From NCBI RefSeq assembly GCF_023856365.1, contig NC_064540.1, forward strand, positions 12,301,191 through 12,365,190: a DNA stretch of 64,000 nt. The letters run 5' to 3'. The notes under the pieces are model-generated. The model saw only the letters and a program-made list of their open reading frames with translations, ran no database searches and had not been told where the DNA came from. Of this stretch, positions 37,201-48,317 are shown piece by piece (position 1 is the stretch's first letter; the number at the start of each line of letters is the position of its first letter). Position numbers and translations under genes: made by a program. This stretch comes from Brienomyrus brachyistius. Its lineage: Eukaryota; Chordata; Actinopteri; Osteoglossiformes; Mormyridae.

Positions 37201-40200
37201 CAATGAAAGTAAGCATTTCATCCCAATCAGAGCATGAATGTTGCTTTTACTCTCAGAAAGTGTCACACCATGGGGGAGCGGGGGAGTTAAAAAGATTTCA
37301 GGAAGTTATATGCTTAAGCAACAGGTTTAATTCTGAAGAACTTCAGTGAAAAAGTACTTCTTTATGAGAACATGGGTACTGTATTAATGGTGAATATATC
37401 ACATTGGAACACACAGAGGCGGACATTTCAGGTCCCGAAAGTGAAAACCCAGTTGAGTACTCTGTGACTCTTCATGCTCAATTGGTTGGTTGAAACTAAA
37501 TTTTGGTCTGGATTTTTACTTTCTGGACCTGAAATTTCCACCTCTGGGAACAGAAGCATCTTACCCTGAAAAATTGCAAAGGAAAATACTCTTTAATGTC
37601 TATAACGTGCAGACAATGAATGTATAGCGAATATGAAATTTTTATAAGCATGATTTTACCATAATACAGAATGTATTACAGCAGTGCATCAACAGATGAA
37701 GTAGGAAAAAAATACACAAAAACACCAAGCTGTTCATGCCCAGCTGATGTCTGTCTTGTGTTGTTTTCCATAGCAGTGGAGACAGACCACTTCCAGAGGG
37801 TCCTGAGCTTTGGCTCAGAGCAACATATGAGACAGCGTTTCTGCGACAAGTTCTTCCAGCATGATCTAGATGCGTTTCTTTCTCCTGGCCATCTGCAGAT
37901 CGAACCCAGGAGGCGTGAGTTTACATCTTGTTTAGATTCATGGTTATGGACACATACATTGCATGAATTCACACACAAAAGCACACCTACCTGTACATAT
38001 TCACATAGGCAACTAAGCACAGGCATGTATCCTAAGCTCAGTGAAAGAGAAACACGTCCTGCTCATGGATAAATGTTAACTGATGAATTCTTAGAGCTTA
38101 TTGATTGGGAAGGTTGTTAATAGTGCCAGGCAGGTGAATCACACTAGTAAATCAATGTCCTATAATAATCTTAAATTTTAACTAACGTTACTTAAAATTC
38201 TTAAAATTCAGAGAAACTATAAAATTAAACAAATTGCTACAAAGAAAAAAAGGAGGATTTACTTTAATATTTATAGAGAAAAGAACACCTTGTAAAGTGG
38301 ACAAAGGCCAATTTAGACAGTCCTGTGAAGACTTTCGGCAAGTGAAAGAAGCTAAACACGGTGTTAACTTGTACAAAAGGATACGAAATCATAAGTGAGT
38401 CTGAACTCAGTTTAGTTGAACAAAACAAACACAAAAAACAACAGAATGGGCAACTAAAGTTTTTAAGGACTGTCTGAAAATAGGAGAGACTTATCAGAAG
38501 AGGAAATAGACAAAACCTAGGAAGAGGAGGAAAATCACCGCCTCCATGCTTTTCATTATGGACCAGCTGCTGCGTCATAAACATGAAAATAATGTCTAAC
38601 AGTTCAAACATGTAAGCAAAATGAGTAACCCTTGCATTGTTAAAATGCTTACAGCCATAGTCCTGTCATTTGCAAACCCAGTGACACCTGCTTCTGTAAT
38701 GAAGTGGTTTTATAACGTGATGGTCATTGTGTCTGTTTTACACAGAGAAGGTGCTTGGTTTAAGTTCCAGTAGAAGTAAGTTAATTTTAGGGGAAAGTTT
38801 TTTTTGGGTTACTCAGCGAGGTCGCATTTCTCATGAGTGAAAAATCACTGATTCAAATTCTGTGGGCAGCAAAGTGAGTTAGCAAGCAAGGCCCTCAACT
38901 CCCAGATGCTCCAGTCACTGGCTTGACTGCCTTCTCGTTTGTATGTCACTTTGAATAAAAGTGTTTCCTAAATATGTTAATTGTAATTTGACAATCTCTG
39001 TAATACCAGACATTAGCTTTCCTAGCACTGTGAATTTCCATTACTAGAAATATATTTCATTTTACATTCAAGTACAGATACATTCAGCTATTAGAGTAAC
39101 ACAACAAAGAAGTTAGATAAATTATGTGATGTTTCTCTTTTCTCCTAACATCAAACTCCAACTAGCAGCCCTTGACAGCATGTCCTCTATGGAGGTTAAC
39201 GTGGACGTCCTGGAGCTCACAGACCACAGGGATATATTTGAGCAGGATGCCTTTGACGTCTTTCTCAGTTCAGGAGGTGATGAGAATGACCAACCCTCCC
39301 CCTTTGCAGGTGAGCTGTGGTTCCCCTGTACTTATATGTTACCTGTAATAGCCCTACATTGGTATCTACAGTACAGTGAATGCAAATTTGCATTTTACCA
39401 TTTATTTCCATAGATGTTTTGGGTGGGTTGCACTTATACATAGAATGAGTCTGAGAAAAAAAAGACACCAATATTTGCAATCTAGAGGTATGAAAAAAAG
39501 TTACTATCCACAGATTACTTACTTCAGATAACAAGATACAAAAGTGAGAGTTTGCCTTTTAGCATCAGAGAGAAGTTGTAAGCAGATTCATTATTATTTC
39601 CAGAGAGTTGCTGATGTGATCTCTAGAAAAGGGATTTATGCAAAGGATTTAAGGCTTCGTCAGTCAAAACCATGTTATCAAAGGGAAAAAGTTTGTGACT
39701 AGGGTTGAATGTCTAACCGCGATTTTTCTGACAGATATTGTGATTGTGATTTGATATATATTTTTTCCAGTCGAGCTTCAGTTCGGTATTCAGCATGTAA
39801 TAGATTTAAACATTACCACTGTTACAATTTGCTCGCGATCACTGGGTGATCGTGCAGGCAGGCCAGCGAGCGAGCAGGAACAGGCAAGCAGGCAAAGTAT
39901 GGGGAAACGGGGTTTATACTCAGGACTCGGGGCAGGAAACATCAGACGACAACTAACATGAATGACAGACAATGAATTCAGGCAAGACATGGACTCAAAT
40001 AGACAGGACTGAGCGAAAATAAGTGGACACAGCTGGGTACGATTGAGGAAGCACACGTGGATAATCAGGGGGGCGTGGCACACACGAGGATCATACGAGC
40101 CGGGCATGACAACCACATGAGAGGTTCCTGGTCTTGATGAGCCGAATGGCCTCCTCTCGTTCCACATCAGTACAGCTCCACATCGATCACATGGCAAACC

Positions 40201-43200
40201 ACCTCAGGGATAAGAACCTGACTGCAGCTGAGCAGTGGGTGATACCTCAGCACCACCCTAGTCTAATTGGACAAGTATGAGTGTTTTCTAGTGGCTCGAG
40301 TGCCAATCCTTCCACCAACCCCCAAATTTCCCTGTAAATTGGGGTAGATGTAGATTAGGGCTGGATGTAGGTTACCGTCATACCCAGGACAAAGAAAATG
40401 CAGATTAAGAGCTTTGCTCAAGTGCCCAACAGAGTAGGATCACTCCTGGCATTCAAACCAACGTTCTTCCAATTACTGGGACAGATCCATAGTGTCACGG
40501 GAGATCGCGGGCAGAGCGGCGATCGTGCGGGCAGGCGTGGAAGGAGCAGGCATGCAAGCGGGATACGGGAAAACGGGGGTTTATTGGGAGCAATCCGGGG
40601 CAGGGAATACAGGACGGCATCAGACACAGACTGACATCATTGACAGACCAGGCAAACAGCTAAGACCAGGACTTAAATAAGACAGGACCAAGCAAAGTAA
40701 ATAGACAAAGCTGGAGACGATCAGGGAAGCACACGTGGGTAATCAGGGGGCGTGGCACACACGAGGAGCGGACGGAGCGGGCGTCACACATAGCCTAAGA
40801 GCCACCAGTCTACCCGACCATATGAGATACTATCAAAATATTACCTGGTTTATATTCTAATGCAAGGATGAGAATTTACAGATATGATGCATCCAACATG
40901 TATTTATTACTTTTTTTATTAGCAGAGAATAGTCAAACACAAAACAATTATCACAAGAGCTATGACTGTGTTAAGTTAAACAAAGCAATAAAAATAAAAA
41001 CAAAACAATTCCAGTAACCTATCCTACAGCTAATCCTGCTTGGATGCCTAATAATAAGACCTTTCTGTAAACAACCTCTGACCAGTTAATAGATTGGCAA
41101 TTCCCTTACAGCTGAGCAGCAGAATTGTTTTTTCACAAATGTAAGGTTTTCCTTGGGTTTAACGTGTTTTTCGTTTGTGGTGTATATGCAGTCACCTTGG
41201 GCCACTTCTGTTTGGTGAGCATAACTGGTATGTGGAGAGGATGGCATGAATTTGCAAAAGTTGCAAATCTTGGGACAGTTTTAAACCCTGTCTTGGGACA
41301 GTTTTAAACCCTGCGTGAGACATGCTGTATCCTAAATTGCAGCTTTTGCGTTTTGTTAATCACATTGTTTCGAATCACGATTTAGATTAGAAATCGATAA
41401 ATCGTCCAGTCCTACTAGGGATGTATCGATACCAAAACTAGTGTCAGTATCAGGTCCGATACAGTGCTCATATACTTGTACTCATTCTGCCTATAACCAA
41501 TACCACCTGATATCGCTGACGTATCAGCAATATTATTAACAAACAAAATAAAAAGAAACAAAAAATGTATGTAGTGTGTCTAGATTAATAAAAACACCAA
41601 AGCTTAGCAAACTGCAAACTCTGCTTTGCTAAAATATCAAGGAAGTACAAAAACCAGTTCATACAATTCAAGCAATCTAATTATACATCTACAAACTAAA
41701 CATAAGAAAGAGTATCGGGAAATTGCCACTGTAACAAACGTGCAGCAAACACTAAGAGAGAGAGAATGTCAAACAATAACCCTCATGCAGAGAAATTAAC
41801 AGAAGCTCTTGCCCAGTATTGTCATGCCCCGCTCGTCCATTCCTCCCGTGTGCCACGCCCCCTCATCTACCCCGTGTGGATTCCCCGTGTTCACCAGCTG
41901 TTTCCTGTTGCTGTCATTGTTTTGATGTAGTTAGTCCGCGTTTCAGTTTGTTTCCCCAGTCCGATCATTAGTGTTTTGTGTGCTTTGCTGTGCTGTGTCC
42001 AGGGACGGATTATGGGTTGTGTGGGCCCGAGCAAAACGTTCGCGAGGCACACTAGCGACTCGCTGTAGCTCAAAGCGACTGGCTGTAGCTCAAAGGGAAA
42101 GCGATCACTTGAGATAAACACCGGAGATCAACACCGGAGAGCCGGAGTGAATGGTAAGAGACTTGAGACAGCAGCAAAACACGCTTGGCTGGGATGGGGG
42201 GAGAATCTCAGGCTAAAGGGCACACTAGCAACTGGCTGTAGCTCAAAGGGAAAGCGATCACTTGAAATCAACACCGGAGATCAACACCGGAGGAGCTGGA
42301 CCGACATCAGATTCAACATTGCCTGTCCTTGTATTTAAGATGCCCTCAAAGCATATGGCACCCTCGGCCTTGCAGAGAAGATGGATTAACTCAGGGCACT
42401 AAAGAACACCTGAGATCAACAACTGAGATCAACACTGAAGAGCAACACTGGAGAACAACACCGGAGAGCAACACCGGAGAGCTGGATTGAATGGTAAGAG
42501 ACTTGAGACAGCAGCAAAACACGCTTGGTTGGGATGGGGGGAGAATCTCAGGCCAAAGGGCACACTAGCAACTGGCTGTAGCTCAAAGGGAAAGCGATCA
42601 CTTGAGATCATCACCGGAGATCAACACCGGAGGAGCTGGACCAACATCAGATTCAACATTGCCTGTCCTTGTATTTAAGATGCCCTCAAAGCAAATGGCA
42701 CCCTCTGCCTTGCACAGAAGATGGATTAACTCAGGGCACTAAAGAACACCTGAGATCAACACCTGAGATCAAGACCGGAGAGCAACACCGGAGAGCCGGA
42801 GTGAATGGTAAGAGACTTGAGACAGCAGCAAAACATGCTTGGCTGGGATGGGGGGAGAATCTCAGGCTAACGGGCACACTAGCGACTGGCTGTAGCTCAA
42901 AGGGAAAGCGATCACTTGAGATCAACACCGGAGATCAACACCGGAGATCAACACCGGAGATCAACACCGGAGAGCAACACTGGAGAGCAACACCGGAGAG
43001 CCGGAGTGAATGGTAAGAGACTTGAGACAGCAGCAAAACACGCTTGGCTGGGATGGGGGGAGAATCTCAGGCCAAAGGGCACACTAGCGACTGCCTGTAG
43101 CTCAAAGGGAAAGCGATCACTTGAGATCAACACGGGTGATCAACACCGGAGAGCCGGAGTGAATAGTAAGAGACTTGAGACAGCAGCAAAACACGCTTGG

Positions 43201-45709
43201 CTGGGATGGGGGGAGAATCTCAGGCCAAAGGGCACACTAGCGACTGGCTGTAGCTCAAAGGGAAAGCGATCACTTGAGATCAACACCGGAGAGCCGGAAT
43301 GAATAATAAGAGACTTGAGACAGCAGCAAAACACGCTTGGCTGGGATGGGGGGAGAATCTCAGGCCAAAGGGCACACTAGCGACTGGCTGTAGCTCAAAG
43401 GGAAAGTGATCACTTGAGATCAACACCGGAGATCAACACCGGAGAGCCGGAGTGAATGGTAAGAGACTTGAGACAGCAGCTAATGACTGGATGTAGCTCA
43501 AAGGGAAAGCGATCACTTGAGATCAACACCGGAGATCAACACCAGAGATCAACACCGGAGATCAACACCGGTAGCTGGACCGACATCAGATTCAACATTG
43601 CCTTCAACATTGCCTGTATTTGTATTTAAGATGCCCTCAAAGCAAATGGCACCCTCTGCCTTGCACAGAAGATGGATTAACTCAGGGCACTAAAAAACAC
43701 CAGGAAATCAACACCGGAAAATCAACACCAGAAATCAACACCGGAAAATCAACTCTGGGAAATCAACTCTGGGAAAATCAACACCGGAAAATCAACACCA
43801 GAAAATCAACACCGGAAAATCAACTCTGGGAAATCAACTCTGGGAAAATCAACACCGGAAAATCAACTCTGGGAAATCAACTCTGGGAAATCAACTCTGG
43901 GAAATCAACTCTGGGAAATCAACTCTGGGAAAATCAACTCTGGGAAATCAACTCTGGGAAATCAACTCTGGGAAATCAACTCTGGGAAATCAACTCTGGG
44001 AAAATCAACTCTGGGAAAACCAACACCGGAAAATCAACACCAGAAAATCAACACCGGAAAATCAACTCTGGGAAATCAACTCTGGGAAAATCAACACCGG
44101 AAAATCAACTCTGGGAAATCAACACCCTTGGCAGCCAAATGCCCTCCGGGTCAGGGTCAGTAGGCAGGGTCAGTAGGCAGAGGATCAAAGAATGTAGGCC
44201 CTCTAAAATAGACAAACGAAAATATATTGTTGATAAGTGTTGCAAATTGTTTTGGGCTAGGGGTCCCACGGGCCCCCTGCACCCCAAGGGCCCCTGGGCA
44301 GCGGCCCCGCTGGCCCGGTCCGTAATCCGTCCCTGGCTGTGTCTCCAAATAAACCCCACGTTCCCTGATTTTGGAATACATTTCCTGTTTCCATGCTCTG
44401 TGTCTGCCCCAGTCATGACAAGTATATTGTTTTTCATGATCAAACATAATGTTGTAATGTGGTATGCGGAGAGCATAATACTTTCTGAGATATTGCATCG
44501 TGTAAAAGTTTGTGAACCACTGATTTTGACAGCTTCAGTCAGCCCACCAATCCGTTGTTTTTCACAAACTAAAAGAAAAAACGATGATCAGCACTACTCT
44601 TAAGCACCTGTCCCTCTCCATGTTTTAACACCTGCTATTTAGCGGAATATCCATAAGCCTATTTTTTTTCTTCATGTTTTCACTTTGTTTTTAGAGGAAA
44701 AACTATTTTAAGTGTCCTGCTTGCCGCTACATGCTTGTGTGTGTGTGTGTGTTTATATGTGGAGAGGAGGGTCCAATATTTTTAAATTAAAATAGTACAT
44801 ATTATTTTTGACACTGCCAAGCCCTAATTCGTATCAAAAAGCGAGCACCAGTATTAGTTCTTGGTCTGAAAAAAATGATATTGAAACTGATCACTAGGAC
44901 CAATGTGAATGCTTATCTCAAATTACTCTAAAATATGTGCTTCTGTACAGTTTCCCAAAAACCACCTGTGTCTTTCAACAACATAGACAGATAAGTCACT
45001 GGAAGCCACAGTTATTTCTATGGAAAAATCAAACACAGAATTCCAAGTGATATCCCTATGGCAGCGGTTATGTATGGTGGGTAGAGCCGTTCTAGAGGAG
45101 CCTGTCATCGACCCACATAGATAGATGTTTATCTTGTAAATTGCACATTCCCAAATATCAAACCTACAGGCCTGATCATAACTCTATTTAGACTTACAAA
45201 AGGAACTTGTGTATAAATATTTTGCAATGTTTTTATTTCTGTTCATTATATCTTTGCAGGTAATGCAGCAGTACTGTATGTGCTGGTACACTTTATGAAG
45301 TGACATTATGAATTGGTGACACGTTAGGACTAGCATCCTGTCTGGAATGGACTCCAGGGCTCCCCCTGTGACTCTGACAAGGATACACCACTGGCGGATG
45401 GGTAGATGAAAGTAATGTGTGGTCACAAAATCACAATTGATATAATTGTACACATTTTTGTTTGCTTTAGGTAACACACACACCAAAGATAATTTCAAGG
45501 AAAAGACCTCACTGCCAGCACCTGGAGGTTCTGAGTGCAGACCCCCCATGTTGTCCTTCTCCTCTGCCTCCACTGACCCTACCAGTGAGGAAGGGGAGGA
45601 GACCCCCACTCAGTCAGATGATGAAGATGAGCACACAGATGTGTCTTTGCTATGGCGCAAACTGCCAACCGATGACAAAAAGAAAGAGGATCCTGCATGC
45701 CTCGTGTAG
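30536..45709 (+). CDS. dbndd2: Dysbindin domain-containing protein 2
   Basis: Four exons: 30536-30581, 37777-37914, 39169-39309 and 45471-45709 (stop TAG). Every junction is GT/AG and all introns are phase 1, giving a 187-aa protein. It starts MTTSMGSDLHHALQP; a second in-frame ATG at 30548 has the better Kozak context. Exon 2 carries the FCDKFFQHDLDAFLSPGHL segment, matching the FFEDILQPETEFVFPLSHL region of human DBNDD2. Exon 3 carries the family hallmark SMSSMEVNVDVLE followed by DAFDVFLSSGGDEND. Exon 4 is Ser/Thr/acid-rich with SFSSASTDPTSEEGEETPTQ and an acidic tail. The family resembles the C-terminal part of dysbindin; mammalian DBNDD2 binds casein kinase 1. Introns of 7.2, 1.3 and 6.2 kb are loaded with repeats. 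AATAAA signals follow near 45869 and 45965. Confidence 0.9.
32183..32460 (-). mobile_element. Solo LTR-like element, copy 2
   Basis: Runs from TGTCAGAATCG to GGGCGTGACA (278 bp) with a perfect 5-bp duplication GCAAG (32178-32182 and 32461-32465). It is the same family as copies at 1890, 39820, 40493, 41820 and 47373, with the shared 'ataatcagggggcgtggcac' segment. It lies in dbndd2 intron 1. Confidence 0.85.
34217..34264. repeat. (ATT)n microsatellite
   Basis: About fifteen ATT units. Confidence 0.95.
35550..35605 (+). repeat. tRNA-Val-like SINE head
   Basis: 'tatagtggttatcacatctg' followed by 'catgcagaaggtcctggatttcagc' resembles a tRNA-Val body (A box TAGTGGTTATCAC, B-box region degraded). 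It is not a functional tRNA: the acceptor stem is absent and the T arm is broken. Confidence 0.55.
36079..36115. repeat. (GT)n followed by poly-G
   Basis: GT run of about 11 units ending in a run of 13 G residues. Confidence 0.9.
36940..36966 (-). repeat. SINE tail stub
   Basis: CCATCCATCCATCCATTTTC is the reverse complement of the family's 3' end only. Confidence 0.6.
37414..37552. mobile_element. Intact palindromic MITE
   Basis: About 139 bp with long inverted ends: the left end reads CAGAGGCGGACATTTCAGG..., and the right end reads ...CCTGAAATTTCCACCTCTGG on the same strand, its near-perfect reverse complement. The two halves at 13429 and 14704 are another copy of this element. It lies in dbndd2 intron 1. 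Confidence 0.8.
38716..38992 (+). repeat. tRNA-derived SINE
   Basis: A tRNA-like head ('gtgatggtcattgtgtctg' ... 'ggtgcttggtttaagttcc') is followed by 'aaggccctcaactcccagatgctcc' and the terminus 'gtcactttgaataaaagtgtttcctaaat'. It ends about 170 bp before dbndd2 exon 3. Confidence 0.7.
39820..40111 (-). mobile_element. Solo LTR-like element, copy 3
   Basis: 292 bp from TGTTACAATTTG to GGGCATGACA, with perfect duplications ACCAC (39815-39819 and 40112-40116). The minus strand shows the AATAAA-equivalent region degraded to 'gtataaacccc'. It lies in dbndd2 intron 3. Confidence 0.85.
40310..40486 (-). repeat. Degenerate reverse-oriented SINE
   Basis: Carries 'gctttgctcaagtgcccaac' and 'ctggcattcaaaccaacgtt', the reverse complements of the SINE body and B-box region. 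It abuts solo LTR copy 4, which inserted next to it. Confidence 0.55.
40493..40788 (-). mobile_element. Solo LTR-like element, copy 4
   Basis: 296 bp from TGTCACGGGAGATCG to GGGCGTCACA with perfect duplications CATAG (40488-40492 and 40789-40793). The minus strand keeps both CTTATTTAAGTC (promoter-like) and AATAAA (plus-strand 'tttatt' near 40579). It lies in dbndd2 intron 3. Confidence 0.85.
41267..41312. repeat. 22-bp direct duplication
   Basis: CTTGGGACAGTTTTAAACCC followed by TG is present twice in tandem. Confidence 0.85.
42145..43560 (+). repeat. Tandem array of a 140-340 bp unit inside the hAT element
   Basis: The core TAAGAGACTTGAGACAGCAG recurs seven times, at 42155, 42495, 42809, 43014, 43167, 43307 and 43460 (spacings 340, 314, 205, 153, 140, 153; the last copy is internally deleted). 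Each core is followed by 'gcttggctgggatggggg' and 'ctggctgtagctcaaaggg' segments. Spacing differs because copies carry different numbers of a 12-bp GAGATCAACACCG-type unit, and the first two also carry a 'cagattcaacattgcctgtc' block that recurs after the array at about 43587. The plus strand is open in the frame ETAAKHAWLGWGENLRPKG in each copy; I regard this as a by-product of unit homogeneity, not proof of a protein. Confidence 0.9.
43690..44125 (+). repeat. 12-14 bp minisatellite (AAATCAACTCTGGG / AAATCAACACCGG)
   Basis: More than thirty short units of two types, AAATCAACTCTGGG and AAAATCAACACCGG, alternate in blocks. They appear to derive from the GATCAACACCGG units of the neighbouring array. 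The run ends shortly before the right end of the hAT element. Confidence 0.95.
44735..44752. repeat. (GT)n microsatellite
   Basis: Short GT run in dbndd2 intron 3. Confidence 0.85.
45305..45412 (+). repeat. Diverged SINE body fragment
   Basis: 'attggtgacacgttaggac', 'catcctgtctggaatgg' and 'ggatgggtagatg' follow the order of the SINE body and tail. It lies just upstream of the last dbndd2 exon. Confidence 0.5.
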
Positions 45710-45868
45710 CAACAAGACTCACCAGAGTTGCTCACCATCACCTCAGAGGGTGGTTTCTGCTCCCAATAGAAGATGAAGTTATTAAAGTATGTTGTTATAA
45801 TTATTTTTTATCATCGCAATAATAGTAATACTGCTGGGGATGGTGATAATAATAACAATATGTTTTAA

Positions 45869-45990
45869 TAAAATGAATTTGCAAGCACCTTTAACATTCA
45901 AGCTTAACCTTAAATGAATAGCTTATTCTTGTATCTTTTTCTGTATTTATTGTATCTGATTTTAAATAAAAAATAAATAAAATAAAATAA
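45869..45990 (+). terminator. Probable dbndd2 polyadenylation region
   Basis: AATAAA occurs at about 45869 and several times in 45964-45990 downstream of the stop. The repeated 'aaataaa' run makes the exact cleavage site uncertain. Confidence 0.5.
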
Positions 45991-47372
45991 ATGAGGAAAC
46001 AATCCCCATTGTATTTATTGATGCAGATGTACAGGAGCATCAGAATCATGACTAATAGAAAGTATGATGCACTTTTTATTATATTGATATTATATTGATA
46101 TATATTGACAATACATAAGAGTTAAGGTACTGTGAAGTTTTCCATTCATTCATTTACTTTTCAGCTCTGACTAAGGTCAATGTTTTCAAAATGATTAAAT
46201 GCAACAATAACAAGAAATATTTTTGTTATTTTATTACAGTAGTTTAATACTGACTAGGAAATCCTAAACATCCATTTTAATGTTAATTTACGGTGAAATA
46301 TAGGTTTTATGTATTTAAATCTGTTTTCAGAGGCTCTCCCCTGTGAGTTGCAGAAAGTATAATACATAATGTAAAGAGTGACATCAACGCTTGTACAGGA
46401 AAGCAGTAAATACTGTAACTACATAAAAAACCCACAGCATCATCTCTAAGTTCCCAGAAAATAAGTCGTTAGCTAGAAAGAAAATTCTTAGAACCACATG
46501 ACACATGACTGATATGTAATATGCAATAAAATAAAAAAGTGAATACACATAAATTAAATGTACATTCAGGTCACATTGACATATATAACTCTTTGATAAT
46601 GACAACCGGTTAAATAATAAATACTAGCAGAGCACAATGAAAATTACTAGTTCAAGATGGCCTCAAGTATCAGGTTACACAGTTCATCAGGAAATCAAGT
46701 CATAAACCATCATTGCTTTTATCACAGGGTTAATTTGGGGTGATGTGTAGCTCAGTGGGTTAAGATTTAGGTTTGAATGCCAATGCTGGCAGACTGATCC
46801 CACTGTGCTGTTAGCAAGGGCCTTAGCCCCCAGTGCAGGGCTGCTGCACGCTAACTGACCCTGCGCTGTGACCCTAAGCCTGCCCTCACCTTTATATGTG
46901 TCTCATAGAGAGCAAGATGGGGATGGCGAAAAGGCAACTTTGGCAGGGGAACAAATCTACTCTTTTGTACCGTTACAAATAAGATCCATTCCCTAAGTCT
47001 GTCTTCAAGTTGAATATGCAGGAACAGGTACATATAGTTCTTATTTAATGTCAGTTAAAATTTTTGTCTTAGAATATGGCACATGGTATATATTTACTAT
47101 ACTGTATTGTACCTCGAGCCAATGAACTGCTGAAGTCGCACAAATGTGTTCATGAGTGTCACAAAGTATTGTGTGCCTTCGTTATTACTAACCACTGCAT
47201 TATACCTATATTTTTTATGCCATAGGCTTTATAACACATACGATCTGTCCAGAAGTCAGACATTCTTAACCTGGGGACTGTCTATATTTTATTATGTATG
47301 GACTATCACTCTACAGGCCATGGGATTTGAACCAGCGACCTTGACAAACACAGGGCTGAAGATAAATAAATC
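45991..47372. other. Gap: non-coding between dbndd2 and solo LTR copy 5
   Basis: AT-rich with a tRNA-derived SINE fragment at 46741-46905 ('gtgtagctcagtgggttaag', 'aagggccttagcccccagtgc'). No gene supported. Confidence 0.5.
46741..46905 (+). repeat. tRNA-derived SINE fragment
   Basis: A-box-like 'tagctcagtgggtta' and B-box-like 'aggtttgaatgcc', then the shared body 'caagggccttagccccc'. Confidence 0.65.
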
Positions 47373-47625
47373 TGTAATGATCCGTTTGGCGGGCGAGCGA
47401 GCAGGATCAGGGAGATGGAAATCCACAGGACGGGCTTTATTGGGACAGACTGGTAACCACACGGTACAAATGTTAATGACAGACCTGGGGAAGCAGACGT
47501 GAATGCGGACTAAATACTGGACATGAAATCAGAACCACCCCTAGACAGCTGATACGATGGGAATTCACCCGCGGACAATGGGGCGGGCGTGGCACACGCG
47601 AGGACTGGACGCGCAGGTCATGACA
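47373..47625 (-). mobile_element. Solo LTR-like element, copy 5
   Basis: 253 bp from TGTAATGATCCG to GGTCATGACA with perfect duplications AAATC (47368-47372 and 47626-47630). The 'gggcgtggcacacgcg' segment is shared with the other copies. Confidence 0.85.
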
Positions 47626-48317
47626 AAATCACCCCCATGGCAGCTGCTCAAATGTGAGACAAACAACATTCATCTCACAGAGGCATGAAAAGGTGCCCTG
47701 TTTCGCCTGTGCCCTTCGTTGCTTCACTCCACCCGTTTTTAAATCCCTCACGATAAGAAAGATAAGGCAAACCTTGGGAAATTTGCATCCTACTTTTAAT
47801 CCCTCGAGATCTTGTGTATCTCTAATGCGGAAAATGAAGCTTTATACGATAAACCACAAGTTTCCACTAGCGGAGCATGCCTGTTGAAGTTAATTAGAAT
47901 GCCACTAGCAGGCTAGCAAGTTAATTGACAAATTCTAGAGCACAGCCCTGCTGTTTGCTGACTGCTCTATTTTTCAGTTCTATAATGACATTCAGTGAAC
48001 TATATCGTACTACAGATTTTACCTTAAAGCAATTTTCTCTGAGAACCCAAACAGCTTCTTTACTTGGATTACTGGTCATAGGAAAACAAAGTTCACAAGC
48101 AGCAAGCCGGGCCCAACAGTATCTGTCATGTGATTTGCATCTAGCCAAAGACGGTGATATTTAAAAGTCTGTAAGCCTGGTGATTGCTGGTGATTGACTG
48201 AATGGCCTTAAAATGACAGAAAATAAATTCATAGAATGACATATTTTGCTAAGTATTTTAAATACATGAAACACAATCTCTCAAAGTATTTAGTTACAAA
48301 TTATCACGCTGTAGGAC

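Larger units (their letters stand above)
42000..44335. mobile_element. hAT-type non-autonomous element, 2.3 kb, filled with tandem repeats
   Basis: The ends are perfect 13-bp inverted repeats, CAGGGACGGATTA at 42000 and TAATCCGTCCCTG at 44335. They are flanked by a perfect 8-bp target duplication GCTGTGTC (41992-41999 and 44336-44343). The CAGGG ends and 8-bp duplication are diagnostic of the hAT superfamily. No transposase is encoded. The interior is almost wholly tandem arrays (described separately), so it must depend on a transposase in trans. Confidence 0.9.
41820..44420 (+). mobile_element. Solo LTR-like element, copy 6, split by a hAT-type element
   Basis: The left part, 41820-41999, begins TGTCATGCCCCGCTCG. 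The right part, 44344-44420, contains AATAAA at 44348 and ends CAGTCATGACA. Perfect 5-bp duplications AGTAT (41815-41819 and 44421-44425) flank the outside, proving that the two parts were once one LTR of about 257 bp. It is the only copy oriented on the plus strand. It lies in dbndd2 intron 3. Confidence 0.9.

Noticed and set aside
42669..43302. Repeated ETAAKHAWLGWGENLRPKG protein in the hAT element
   Set aside because: The frame is open in each copy but starts and ends in repeat junctions, has no known domain, and follows from homogeneous tandem units. Not called as a gene.
43620..44603. 327-codon ORF rich in NQLWEIN / KSTPENQ
   Set aside because: It is the 12-14 bp minisatellite read in one frame, then runs out of the hAT element into LTR sequence.
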